From the NCBI GenBank assembly GCA_017437125.1, contig JAFSBV010000033.1:1-64000 (forward strand): a DNA stretch of 64,000 nucleotides, written 5' to 3'. The notes under the pieces were generated by a model. The model was not told the DNA's origin. It was given only the letters and a program-made list of their open reading frames with translations, and did not search any database. Within the stretch, counting starts at the first letter, position 1. Every line of letters begins with the position of its first letter. The position numbers and the translations under genes were made by a program. The DNA comes from Bacteroidales bacterium (GTDB taxonomy: Bacteria; Bacteroidota; Bacteroidia; Bacteroidales; UBA932). Positions 45,830 to 55,020 of the stretch are shown here, piece by piece.

Positions 45830-47185
45830 CTAAATATTATATTTCTTCAACTTCGCATAAAGCGTCGGACGACTGATGTCCAATGACTTCGCTACCAGCG
45901 AAAGATTGCCTCCGAAACGGGTCATCGCTGCCCTGATCGTCCTTTCTTCTGCCATCTCCAAAGTCTCCTCTTCTGGTCCGGCCTGAACTTCCTGCTGATG
46001 ACCGGATGGGGCCAGCTGGAGATCTGCAGCACTAAGCTTTTCACCCTCGGAAAGAATGACAGCCTTTTCTATGCAGTTCTGAAGTTCGCGTATGTTTCCG
46101 CTCCATCTATGTCCTTTCAGCTTTGCTTCAGCTTCTTCCGAAAGGCCGTTCACTTCACGACGGTATCGTCCGGCATATTTCGCTATGAACATTTTCGCAA
46201 GCGGAGCAATCTCGTCCTGTCTTTCCCGAAGGGCAGGGAGGTGCAGATGCATTGTGTTTATCCTGTAATAAAGGTCTTCACGGAATTCTCCGTCGCGGAC
46301 CATCTTCTCGAGGTCCCTGTTGGTTGCACAGATCAGGCGTATGTCGATCGGAATGGCTTTTGTGTCACCGACGCGGGTGATTGTTCTGTTCTGGAGCGCT
46401 CTTAGCAGCTTTGCCTGAAGATGCAGAGGGATATTGCCGATCTCGTCAAGAAACAATGTTCCTCCGTCAGCCTGCTCGAACTTTCCCATATGATCGGCGT
46501 GTGCATCTGTAAACGCACCCTTCACATGGCCGAACAGCTCGCTTTCGAAAAGGGTTTCGGTCAACGCACCGGCATCAACGCTGACAAGGGGCTTCAATGA
46601 CCTTTCGGACATCCTGTGGATCTCTCCGGCCAGAACATCCTTACCGGTACCGTTCTCTCCTGTAATGAGCACTGTAGCATCTGTAGGGGCGATTTTCTCG
46701 ACGGTCCTGCGAATGGCACTCATCTCGGGACCTTTACCCCAGAGCATCTTCAATGAAGAGGCAGGAGGATTGTTGTCCGATGTTCCGGTTTCGTTGGCCC
46801 TATGATCGTATGCGGCCTTGAGCGTTGCGACAAGCTTGTCATTTTCCCAAGGCTTCACGATGAAGTCGAATGCGCCTCTCTTCATTCCTTCCACAGCAAG
46901 CTGGATGTCCGCATATGCCGTAAACAGCACGACCTCCACATCCGGGCAGCGCTTCTTAAGTTCCGAAAGCCAGTAGAGTCCCTCGTTTCCTGTGTTTATG
47001 TCGGTATGGAAATTCATATCCAGCAGCACTACATCCGGACGGAAATCCGCAAGCCTGCTGATCAGTTCGTTGGGGGATGGAATAAGCTCGACTTGAGCGA
47101 AATGCATTGGCAGGAGCAGCTTCAGTGCCGCCCTGATTCCGCTGTTGTCGTCAACGACCAGTATCTTTCCTTTGTTCTTTGCCAT
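45830..47185 (-). CDS. Sigma-54-dependent response regulator (NtrC family)
   Basis: A 451-residue activator. Receiver domain about 1-125 with phosphorylatable Asp in VVLLDMNFH, AAA+ domain with Walker A GENGTGKDV, the sigma-54-contact GAFTDA loop and Walker B GGTLFLDEIGNI, and a C-terminal Fis-type helix-turn-helix (NLSLVAKSLDISRPTLYAKL). It pairs with the histidine kinase downstream. The ABC permease gene just upstream is the likeliest target, but only a weak -24/-12 match was found there. Confidence 0.95.
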   Translation of the reverse strand: MAKNKGKILVVDDNSGIRAALKLLLPMHFAQVELIPSPNELISRLADFRPDVVLLDMNFHTDINTGNEGLYWLSELKKRCPDVEVVLFTAYADIQLAVEGMKRGAFDFIVKPWENDKLVATLKAAYDHRANETGTSDNNPPASSLKMLWGKGPEMSAIRRTVEKIAPTDATVLITGENGTGKDVLAGEIHRMSERSLKPLVSVDAGALTETLFESELFGHVKGAFTDAHADHMGKFEQADGGTLFLDEIGNIPLHLQAKLLRALQNRTITRVGDTKAIPIDIRLICATNRDLEKMVRDGEFREDLYYRINTMHLHLPALRERQDEIAPLAKMFIAKYAGRYRREVNGLSEEAEAKLKGHRWSGNIRELQNCIEKAVILSEGEKLSAADLQLAPSGHQQEVQAGPEEETLEMAEERTIRAAMTRFGGNLSLVAKSLDISRPTLYAKLKKYNI

Positions 47186-47244
47186 AATCCTATGATTGCA
47201 TTCGCAAATTTAACAAATTTCTGTATTTATTTCCTTGTTTGGGC

Positions 47245-49572
47245 TTATTCCTTCTTCAGAGCTTCTGCCGGGTTGGTACGCATGAGGCGTATTGCCTGCA
47301 AAGAGACGGAAGCAAGGGTCACCAGCAGGATGATGATCAGTGTGCTTACATAAATGAGAGGGGAGTTTGCGATGCGTACGGGATATCCTTCAAGCCAGCG
47401 TCCTATATAGATGACGGCTGCAGGAATCGCTACGGCTGCTCCTGCCAGTACAGGTATAGTGAATCCCAGGACTGTATTCCAGAATACATCATTACGGGAA
47501 ATTCCGAATACCTTGCGGACTGCAGTATCATGCCTGTTCAACTGGGCGAAGTGACTGCTCAGGGCAATAATGGCCATTGCAGTCATGAGCATGCACAGCA
47601 GAGCGAATATACCTATCAGAGTTATACTGTTCTTTTCCTTGTGATAGCTTTCTTCCACAAGTTCGTCCAAAGTCTTTATTTCAGGTTTGAAATATACATT
47701 GTATCCATCGAAGTGTTCCCTGACGTCAATATTGTTCAGATGTTCCTTGATTATTCGTTCAGCTTCCCGGACATCACCTTCCACTTCGACAATATAGTTT
47801 GGCAGTCTCTTGTTCTCCTGAACGATAATTGCTGTAATCCCTTCGGTAGTTCCGCTATGATTTCCAAAACGCATTTCACTTACGACTCCGTCACAGACGT
47901 CCTTGATCCTGTCTTCCGACAGATCTTTGGCAGAACAGAGATTCCTCATCCACTGTGCGCTGCTTTCTGTCACATATGTGTCTGAAACCCCTCTTTCACC
48001 TTTGAACATTTCGATTATTTCGATCCCGAGAATCGATAAGGTCGTACTGTCGCACATTGTCACGTTGAATGTAAGCCTTTCGTCAGCCAGCTCCTGAGAG
48101 GTCTTCATTATTGCTCCGTCTATTGGAACCAACGCAGTTTTTCCCACCCTTCTGACGCACGGAATCTCTTCAAGTCCTGCTGGTAACCGCGTAGGTATTC
48201 CCTTGATGCTCAGGATGTTCCCCGTGCGGTATCCCAGAGGAGTCTCAAGCATCTTTCTTGTCTGCAGCCAACAGGCCATTGCGGTGGAGAGACAGACTAT
48301 GCTTATTGCCGCCTGGATGAATATGAAAGCTTTTCCCAATATCTGCTTGTCCTTGTACCTTTCCTCTCCTTTTATGATGTTTATCGGCTTCCCTTGCGAT
48401 GAAATGAATGCCGGAGCCAGACCGGTGACAGTCGAAAGCACAATGATGAGGATCACGCTCCATATGATCTCAGCCGGATTTGAAAATATTGAGATTTCTG
48501 TCTCCAATATGGCTGAAGCCTTCTCCTGAATAATATATGCAGTCGTTATGCCGAGGGCGAATGCTGCAGCTGTGAGACAGAATGATTCGAAGAAACTGCG
48601 GATGGTCAATGAACCTCTTGTGGTTCCCATAATTCTTCTTGTGGCCATTTCCTTGCTTCTGAACCGCGAGAAGGCTATTGTCAGGGAAATATGATTCAAT
48701 ACGGCAAATCCCAGGAGTATGACGCACACGATGAAAAACATCTTCATCATATTTCTGTCAGTCAGATTGATGAAAGGGGCCGTTTCGATTTTTGCGACGT
48801 TGATGTCCATATTGCTGAACGAGGTCAGCATCAATGGTTCAGGCAGCCCGGCCTCATACAGGACCATACCATTGTCCGCAGCCTCTTTGTACAGTCTCTC
48901 GCATAGTTCCTCACGGTCTGTACCTCTGGCAAGTCTCAAAAGATTGGCAGCTCCCATATCGACTCCAGGAACATCTTTATATGGCCAGCAGTCAATGTTC
49001 ATGATGATGTCGGAATTCATCACGATGCTCTTTTCCGGATTTCTATATACTCCGGTTATAGTCAATGTGTTCCAGAACGGTTCTTCATCATCGTCATTGT
49101 CCGCAAATGTCAGTGTCTGTCCGACAGCGTGTTCACGAGGATATAAGTTACGGGCGAATCTTTCTGATATGACCACTGATTTTTGGTCTGTCCAGAGCTT
49201 CGACGCATCTCCGGCTACCAGCTCATATCCCATGAATTCAAAGAAGTTGCCGCTTACATACATAGGCTTCACAGAATAGCTCAGGTCGTTCTCCTTTATG
49301 TGAAGAGGGGTTTCGATAACCGAGAACTGGCAGAAGTCCGTGACTTCAGGCATAGCCCTGAAAATCTTGTCGAATTTCTGTGATGATGAAGCGATACCCT
49401 TGTTGTGACATACCCACAGCCTGCCCTTGCCCTTCACTTCCCGGTCAGTACCTGTCTCTTCAATGATATATGAACTCAGAATGAGGACGAACGCCAGTGC
49501 GACGCTCAGACCGATGACCTCGATTGCGGTATATAGCTTGTTTCTTCCAAGGAATCTCAGGTAGCTTTTCAT
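47245..49572 (-). CDS. FtsX/MacB-like ABC transporter permease
   Basis: A 775-residue permease with two FtsX-type halves: a first transmembrane helix (TAIEVIGLSVALAFVLIL) and large periplasmic domain, then helices near 270-430, a second periplasmic domain and C-terminal helices (SLTLIGIFALLCMLMTAMAI). No ABC ATPase gene is in this series, so the ATPase must be elsewhere or be shared. Such permeases usually export peptides or lipoproteins or act in envelope stress. It precedes the two-component genes by 59 nt. Confidence 0.88.
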   Translation of the reverse strand: MKSYLRFLGRNKLYTAIEVIGLSVALAFVLILSSYIIEETGTDREVKGKGRLWVCHNKGIASSSQKFDKIFRAMPEVTDFCQFSVIETPLHIKENDLSYSVKPMYVSGNFFEFMGYELVAGDASKLWTDQKSVVISERFARNLYPREHAVGQTLTFADNDDDEEPFWNTLTITGVYRNPEKSIVMNSDIIMNIDCWPYKDVPGVDMGAANLLRLARGTDREELCERLYKEAADNGMVLYEAGLPEPLMLTSFSNMDINVAKIETAPFINLTDRNMMKMFFIVCVILLGFAVLNHISLTIAFSRFRSKEMATRRIMGTTRGSLTIRSFFESFCLTAAAFALGITTAYIIQEKASAILETEISIFSNPAEIIWSVILIIVLSTVTGLAPAFISSQGKPINIIKGEERYKDKQILGKAFIFIQAAISIVCLSTAMACWLQTRKMLETPLGYRTGNILSIKGIPTRLPAGLEEIPCVRRVGKTALVPIDGAIMKTSQELADERLTFNVTMCDSTTLSILGIEIIEMFKGERGVSDTYVTESSAQWMRNLCSAKDLSEDRIKDVCDGVVSEMRFGNHSGTTEGITAIIVQENKRLPNYIVEVEGDVREAERIIKEHLNNIDVREHFDGYNVYFKPEIKTLDELVEESYHKEKNSITLIGIFALLCMLMTAMAIIALSSHFAQLNRHDTAVRKVFGISRNDVFWNTVLGFTIPVLAGAAVAIPAAVIYIGRWLEGYPVRIANSPLIYVSTLIIILLVTLASVSLQAIRLMRTNPAEALKKE

Positions 49573-49632
49573 ATCAGTTTTATTTCAGAACACGATTGTG
49601 GCTTCCATTCTTGTGCCATAATATATAAAATA

Positions 49633-49668
49633 CTGGCACTGAGGTAGATATGGGTAATGCCTCAGTGC
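49633..49668 (-). terminator. Hairpin downstream of the serpin gene
   Basis: TGGCACTGAGG and its exact reverse complement form an 11-bp stem between the serpin stop (49714) and the ABC permease start; on the minus strand it is followed by TATTTTATATATT. It probably ends the serpin transcript. Confidence 0.75.
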
Positions 49669-49713
49669 CAATATGTAAAGTTTCTTTACAATCTGTGTAA
49701 AGATTTTTAATAC

Positions 49714-50961
49714 TTATTCCGCCTTGACTTTCGCGCCTATGAAGAAGATGGCATTGGAACTCTTTTCCTGGATCAAATATACGAAAGGACGGTCTGCATG
49801 GAAAGTCTTGGGCTTGTTTTCCGGCATGAATCCGGTGGCCATCACGCCTCCCATTGTAACTCCAGCAGCCTCTGTTCCTTCTTCATTGACAATTATCCTG
49901 CTTTTCTGTTTCAGGATGCCAAGAAAGATTTCGGATTCGTTTTCGAACATATCACCGAACTCGGCCAAGCCGGGGATGAAGGCTCTTTTCATGCCGAGGC
50001 TCTTCATTATATTGTTCAGATTGATATCGGATGCTGTTTCAAAACGCGGCAGCTTCAGATTTACTATGCAAGATCTCATCCTGTTCTTCTCGCTTTCCCA
50101 TGTCGCTCCGTCCAGCTCATCAATGAGGACATCCAGGCTGATTCCTTCATGAGGAAGAAGCACATACATGCTGTAAGAACCGTTTCCGTATGGAAGCCTT
50201 ACCGTGGACCATGTGTCATTTGAAGAATAATCCAGCCATTCCTCCATCTGCATCATCCATGTCTTTGAATTACTCCCGTCGAAGTTCGTGAAAGTTGACT
50301 TCTGTGTGTTATCCTTCTCAAATCTGTTTACCCATGCTCCCTTGAAATAGATGGAATTCAGAGCAAAAAGGAGTGCGTCTTCAGGAATTTCATCTATGAT
50401 CTTCGGAATGAGGCCTTTCGTCTGCTCATTGCACCAATCGTTGATCGCATCCACGGCCTTGTCGTCAAACTTCATGCTCCTGACATAAGCATCATAATAG
50501 TTCTCAAGAGCGTCGCTGAATCCTTTCTTGAGATTGTATCCTTCCTTCACGACCACAGCATTTGCAATCTTCACATCGACGAGGTCGTCAACTTCAGTGC
50601 ATCCACGCAGGATGTTTCTGCTGTATTCGTTCAAATCTTCGACAGTACATCCTTCAAATCCCAGAACATCAAGGATTTCCTCGCTGGTCTGGCAGGTCGC
50701 ACCGTTGTCGAGAGCGCCGAGCACGAAACTGATGCTGAGAGGGGAAACCATGAAGTCCTTTCCGGCAAACTCCTTGTTTTCAGAAACGGCCTCAAGCAGA
50801 TCGAAGGCAAATACATTTCCTTCCTCTACCATTTCGGACTGTGCCTTGGTAAGTTCATATGAAATGCCTGGTTCCGGATTCTTTACGGGGTCAGCCTTGT
50901 CACATGATGCCAGGCAGAGGAGGACAATCATCATTGCATTGATTAAGTTCATTTGTTTCAT
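49714..50961 (-). CDS. Serpin-family protease inhibitor, lipoprotein
   Basis: About 415 residues from Met 50961 (MKQMNLINAMM), whose signal ends in LLCLASC, a lipobox, so it is lipid-anchored. Serpin landmarks: FVLGALDNGA (helix B region), NSIYFKGAW, RLPYGNGSYSMYVLLP and the C-terminal DRPFVYLIQ...AIFFIGAK. The reactive-loop hinge NEEGTEAAGVT is intact with small residues at P15-P9, so it should be inhibitory. By alignment from P17 the P1 would be Thr or a nearby Met/Ala, suggesting elastase-like targets. Bacteroidota precedent: miropin of Tannerella. It lies just behind the sigma/barrel fusion gene. Confidence 0.92.
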   Translation of the reverse strand: MKQMNLINAMMIVLLCLASCDKADPVKNPEPGISYELTKAQSEMVEEGNVFAFDLLEAVSENKEFAGKDFMVSPLSISFVLGALDNGATCQTSEEILDVLGFEGCTVEDLNEYSRNILRGCTEVDDLVDVKIANAVVVKEGYNLKKGFSDALENYYDAYVRSMKFDDKAVDAINDWCNEQTKGLIPKIIDEIPEDALLFALNSIYFKGAWVNRFEKDNTQKSTFTNFDGSNSKTWMMQMEEWLDYSSNDTWSTVRLPYGNGSYSMYVLLPHEGISLDVLIDELDGATWESEKNRMRSCIVNLKLPRFETASDINLNNIMKSLGMKRAFIPGLAEFGDMFENESEIFLGILKQKSRIIVNEEGTEAAGVTMGGVMATGFMPENKPKTFHADRPFVYLIQEKSSNAIFFIGAKVKAE

Positions 50962-51008
50962 AGTAAATCTTTTTAACCTGTTTCTGCATAATAGATACAA
51001 TCATTATA

Positions 51009-51020
51009 AAAAGACTGCGT
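51009..51020 (-). promoter_or_regulatory. 12-mer ACGCAGTCTTTT upstream of the serpin gene
   Basis: The same 12-mer stands upstream of the sigma/barrel fusion gene (52603-52614). Here it is 47 nt before the serpin start. It may be a promoter element read by the fused sigma factor or an operator; neither is shown. Confidence 0.45.
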
Positions 51021-51033
51021 GATAATTACGGAA

Positions 51034-52578
51034 TTACCATGAAAATCTTATTCCTGCCGGCAGATTGAAGTTCAAAGGTCTCTCGGTCCTGATGGTCTGT
51101 ACGTGACTTCCGTTGTCGAAATATCTGTATAGTTCCGGTTCAATATATATTCCGACATGTGGCGTGATGTTGTACTGAAGTCCCACGCTTATGCCGGCAG
51201 ACCATTGGCACGACAGGTCCAGACGCTCGCTGCCGAGATGCCCGCCGAGCGGAATCTCGAATGACACGCCACCTGACGTATAAGCATTGAAGCTGGCTGC
51301 CTTCCAGAATGTCCACGATGCCTTTAACGGAATGCCGAGATAATGTATTTCCTGGTCATATGTCCTGATGCCCTGCGTTACATCGGAATGCAGATATGTA
51401 TATCTGAGTCCGCTGCTGAGCATCCATCTGTCAGTAATCATCCATGTGGCATTTGCGGTAAAGGATACAGGCATGGAATGTCTGTATTTTCTGATCAAGG
51501 TGCTGTGTCCGTTGCCCGATTCTTCCGAAGCGGCTATTGCCTTGCTCTGCCTGAGCGAATCGACGGAAGAGGTTATATCTCCGCCTGTTCCAGGAGGTCT
51601 GAATCCAGATTCATAGCCTGGCGTACCCGAACCGGGAACTTGTACCATCTGCATTCCGTTCATGGAGTTGCCAACGGTGCCGCTGAAACTGAATCTGAAG
51701 GTCTTGCCGGCCTTCCTTCTGATATCTTCCGGCTCGAATATATCGTCATAACCTAATGTTTCAGTCACGTTTCCTGGTTCTGTTCCAGAAATCGCGACAT
51801 TATCGGATCCTGACATGTCCGGCTCTTCCAGATTATTGCCATTTTCCTGAATGTCGATGTCTTCGTTGCTATGCTCCGTTATTACCATGCTGTTTCTCCG
51901 CGCAAGTGGCTTGATGGCTTTGGCAGGGGAGAGCTCGGCAATCATCACTTCCGGATTCTCAGTATCAGTGATCCGATTCACCTGATTATCTGCTGTCATT
52001 GTCTCAGTCTTTTCCGGTCTTGCCATGAAAAGAACGGCGAATATGCATAGGCAGAATGTAAGGATGATGCCCCAGTTCCTGGATATGACGCTGCGGAGCA
52101 ATTGCTTTGCCCTTGCAAGGTTTGACGACGACGAATGCGGGGCTATGCCGAGAATTGCGCCTATTTCTTTGTGCGACAGTCCTTCCAGTACGGAAAGCCT
52201 GAAGACGTTTCCATACTGTTCCGGAAGATCGTCTATCACCTTCAGTAATTCATCGAGCGGGATTTCCGTAATATTGACTACATTATCTTCGAATGGCGGT
52301 TCGGGGATATTGTCGATGCTGGTCCCGGGCATTTTCTGTACCTGCCTCAAATGCTTCAGTGCTATGTTCCTGACTATCGAGCACATCCACGGTTCAAGCC
52401 TGGCCGGGTCGCGGAGGTTTCCGAGGCTGGAAAATATCACTATGAACGAATCATGCAGAAGATCTTCGGCAATTGCATGATCATGGACATAATGAAGACA
52501 TACTCCATAAAGTTTTCCGGAGTATGTCTCATAGATATCTGTGAATACCTGTCTTTCTATGTCGCTTATAGGTGCCAT
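51034..52578 (-). CDS. ECF-type sigma factor fused to a transmembrane helix and outer-membrane beta-barrel domain
   Basis: A 514-residue single frame. Residues about 10-78 are sigma region 2 (AIAEDLLHDSFIVIFSSL, RLEPWMCSIVRNIALKHLR) and about 107-163 region 4 (LPEQYGNVFRLSVLEGLSHKEIGAILGI). A single transmembrane helix follows (169-186, WGIILTFCLCIFAVLF), then a polar acidic linker (190-290), then a beta-strand-rich domain (about 290-514) of outer-membrane-barrel type (WMITDRWMLSSGLRYTYL, LGIPLKASWTF, GISVGLQYN) ending in the aromatic FSW typical of barrel C-termini. The domain order would put a sigma factor in the cytoplasm and a barrel-like sensor outside. No frame break is visible at the junction. 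Usually these are separate genes. Confidence 0.88.
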   Translation of the reverse strand: MAPISDIERQVFTDIYETYSGKLYGVCLHYVHDHAIAEDLLHDSFIVIFSSLGNLRDPARLEPWMCSIVRNIALKHLRQVQKMPGTSIDNIPEPPFEDNVVNITEIPLDELLKVIDDLPEQYGNVFRLSVLEGLSHKEIGAILGIAPHSSSSNLARAKQLLRSVISRNWGIILTFCLCIFAVLFMARPEKTETMTADNQVNRITDTENPEVMIAELSPAKAIKPLARRNSMVITEHSNEDIDIQENGNNLEEPDMSGSDNVAISGTEPGNVTETLGYDDIFEPEDIRRKAGKTFRFSFSGTVGNSMNGMQMVQVPGSGTPGYESGFRPPGTGGDITSSVDSLRQSKAIAASEESGNGHSTLIRKYRHSMPVSFTANATWMITDRWMLSSGLRYTYLHSDVTQGIRTYDQEIHYLGIPLKASWTFWKAASFNAYTSGGVSFEIPLGGHLGSERLDLSCQWSAGISVGLQYNITPHVGIYIEPELYRYFDNGSHVQTIRTERPLNFNLPAGIRFSW

Positions 52579-52602
52579 TCAAAGTAATGTACCAAAAATA
52601 CG

Positions 52603-52614
52603 AAAAGACTGCGT
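52603..52614 (-). promoter_or_regulatory. 12-mer ACGCAGTCTTTT upstream of the sigma/barrel gene
   Basis: Exact copy of the 12-mer before the serpin gene. It lies 24 nt from the start codon, just upstream of TATTTTTG (52593-52600), a variant -7 box. This suggests shared control of the two genes. Confidence 0.45.
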
Positions 52615-52640
52615 ATCACATGAAATTATTTTACAATTAT

Positions 52641-54971
52641 TTACATCCTCTCTTTCTGGGCATTACCTGCGCCTGTGCCCTTGTATTTGCTCTGGGTGGT
52701 GTTGAAGTTGTATCTGAGGGTCATTCCGAATGTACGCATTGACACTTTGCTCCATTGTTTCAGCCTGTATTGGTCGCTGTACATCATTACCAATCCTGCC
52801 TCGTCATCAAATATGTTGTTCGCATGAAGCTCTACACTGAGGGCATCCTTGAGGAATGTCTTCCTGAGGCTGATATTCGCCTGATTGGTCGCTTTCAGCA
52901 TATGATATACGCGGCTGTCGCCCTTGCCCTGGTACGTATAGTCAAGGTTGAGCATGAATCCCTTCGGAAGCCGGAATGTATTGCCGAATGAGACTACAGG
53001 AATCGGCTGGTTCAGTTTCACATCCTCTCCGAGTGAATTCATGGTAAGCCACTGCTTGACGACGGCGAGTGTTATCCTCGGATACCATATCCCAATAGTC
53101 GGAGATGCTGATATCATAGCCTGCATGGTCGGGATGTTCCTGTCGAAATTGTCGTAATATATGAGGATCGCATTGTCATTGCCGTTCTGTACGGTGCCGC
53201 GGTGGAGAATTGCATTCTTCACGACCTGATAACTTACTCCGGCCTGCATGAATTTCCATACAGCCGCCAACGATACGTCATGGTTCATTTCCGGCCTCAG
53301 CATAGGATTGCCCTGCTGCATGCTGTAGCGGTCGATATATATCAGGGAATTGCTCAGGTAGCTGTAATGCGGCCTTGTCGTCTTTGCAGAGTAGTTCAGC
53401 AGGAACTGGAACTGACCGGCGACAGCAGCGAATGACGCGTTAGGATAGATATTGTCATAAGTCCTGCTCTGATCTTCCTTAAGGATGTCATTCTCGTAAT
53501 AGTTGAATCCTATATGCTCGTATCTTATTCCTGCCGAAAGGCTTCCGAACTTAAGCGGATAGCTGTACTCGGCATATGCGCTTGTTTCCGACTCCCTGAT
53601 GGTCGTATATGCGCTTGGAACATATCCCTCGTCGTTGACGTATTCGTCGTATCTCCTGGTGTGGGAGTATTCGCTTCCGGCAGTAAGGATTCCTTTGAAC
53701 AGAGGGTAGGTGAGAGTCAGTTTGCCTGCATATAGCCTGTTATGTGAATTGCTTTCCGTGTGCAGCGTGCGGAAGTCCTGGTATTCGCTCATCTCGTCAT
53801 ATCTCTTCAGCTCGTTGCTCCTGCTGTCGTGGAAGTCCGCGTTGAAGTCTATGTTCAGCTTTCCGGCTGTTCCGTTGTAGTACATGTTGACTTCATGAGT
53901 CGGAGCAAAGTCGGAATGACCGTTTGAGAGTGTATGCGTCCTGTCGTCGAGAACACCGTCCATTGTTGCGCTTACCTTGCTGTCCTGAGTCGATGATGCC
54001 CCGAGACTCATGCTCGGTCTGTATCTGATTCCGGCAGAATGGTTGTCTGCAATCTGCCAGTTCAGACCTAATGTCGGGATCAGGTTCTCGACTTTTCCTG
54101 TAAAGACCGCCTTCTGCTCTGTCTCCAGCACCTGACGGGTCTTGAGTGTCTGATACAGGTCGGTATTCTGGAAATAATCGCCTCCTGCATACACCAGTGA
54201 CCCGAATATATCCAGACCGTTGTGTCTGTAATTCATGTTTATGGTCTCGTTCAGGTTGGTGTATTCGGATTGCATCCAGCTTGACCTGATGTCGAAACCT
54301 AAGCCGTCTCCGACTCTTTTGACGGTCTGGATCCTGATCACGGCCTTTACGGTCGCGTCATATCTCGCACCAGGGTTATGGACAACATCGACGGATTTGA
54401 TTTCCCTGGAATTCAGCTGTTCCAGCTCGGAGTTGTCCCTGACCAGACGGCCGTTGATGTAGATTATCGGAGCTCCTTTTCCTATGACCTCATATCCTCC
54501 GTCCTTTGATATGACTCCCGGAAGTTTCTTGAGGACGTCATTTGCCGATCCCGCTTCTGCCAGAACGCTGTTCTCGACAGGAGTGACGAAGGCATCTCCT
54601 TTGATCACGGTCTTTGGCAGATAACCTTTCACTACAGCCTTGCCAAGCATTTCCGGATCGGGGATCATGCGGATTGTACCCAGGTCAGTCCCTTGCGCCG
54701 GACCATAGTAAGTCTCATATCCGATGAATGAAATCTGTATTGCCTCAGCCTCAGGAGATGAATTGAGGACGAACAGGCCGAGAGTGTCTGTCATCGTGCC
54801 TTCCAGATATGTTGAATCGGCACTCTGGAGCATTACATTGGCATAGGCCAGAGGCTCGTTGTTCTCGTCTGTGACCTTTCCCTTTATGGTCTGGGCGGAT
54901 AAGTTCATTGAAAGTGCCGTCAACAGAAGGGGAGTGACGGCACGGAGAATAATAAGGTGTGTTCGTGTCAT
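52641..54971 (-). CDS. TonB-dependent-receptor-like outer-membrane beta-barrel protein
   Basis: A 776-residue protein with a signal peptide (cleavage after LSAQ region, about 27), an N-terminal carboxypeptidase-regulatory-like domain (TIKGKVTDENNEPLAYANVML), a plug-like domain (VLAEAGSANDVLKKLPGVISKDGGYEV) and a long C-terminal barrel of the OMP_b-brl_3 type (AYAEYSYPLKFGSLSAGIRYEHIGF). No SusD partner is next to it, so it is not a standard glycan-uptake pair; peptide, metal or signalling roles are possible. It lies between pspC and the sigma/barrel gene, all on the same strand. Confidence 0.88.
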   Translation of the reverse strand: MTRTHLIILRAVTPLLLTALSMNLSAQTIKGKVTDENNEPLAYANVMLQSADSTYLEGTMTDTLGLFVLNSSPEAEAIQISFIGYETYYGPAQGTDLGTIRMIPDPEMLGKAVVKGYLPKTVIKGDAFVTPVENSVLAEAGSANDVLKKLPGVISKDGGYEVIGKGAPIIYINGRLVRDNSELEQLNSREIKSVDVVHNPGARYDATVKAVIRIQTVKRVGDGLGFDIRSSWMQSEYTNLNETINMNYRHNGLDIFGSLVYAGGDYFQNTDLYQTLKTRQVLETEQKAVFTGKVENLIPTLGLNWQIADNHSAGIRYRPSMSLGASSTQDSKVSATMDGVLDDRTHTLSNGHSDFAPTHEVNMYYNGTAGKLNIDFNADFHDSRSNELKRYDEMSEYQDFRTLHTESNSHNRLYAGKLTLTYPLFKGILTAGSEYSHTRRYDEYVNDEGYVPSAYTTIRESETSAYAEYSYPLKFGSLSAGIRYEHIGFNYYENDILKEDQSRTYDNIYPNASFAAVAGQFQFLLNYSAKTTRPHYSYLSNSLIYIDRYSMQQGNPMLRPEMNHDVSLAAVWKFMQAGVSYQVVKNAILHRGTVQNGNDNAILIYYDNFDRNIPTMQAMISASPTIGIWYPRITLAVVKQWLTMNSLGEDVKLNQPIPVVSFGNTFRLPKGFMLNLDYTYQGKGDSRVYHMLKATNQANISLRKTFLKDALSVELHANNIFDDEAGLVMMYSDQYRLKQWSKVSMRTFGMTLRYNFNTTQSKYKGTGAGNAQKERM

Positions 54972-55020
54972 ATAAATCCGTTTTTATATATTAGACAATA
55001 AAACTGCTGAAAAACTACAG

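Noticed and set aside
49573..49650. Possible sigma-54 promoter before the ABC permease (TGGCAC-N5-TGGA on the minus strand)
   Set aside because: The -24 half matches but the -12 half lacks the GC of TTGC; part of the TGGCAC signal nearby belongs to the serpin terminator hairpin. Too weak to list.
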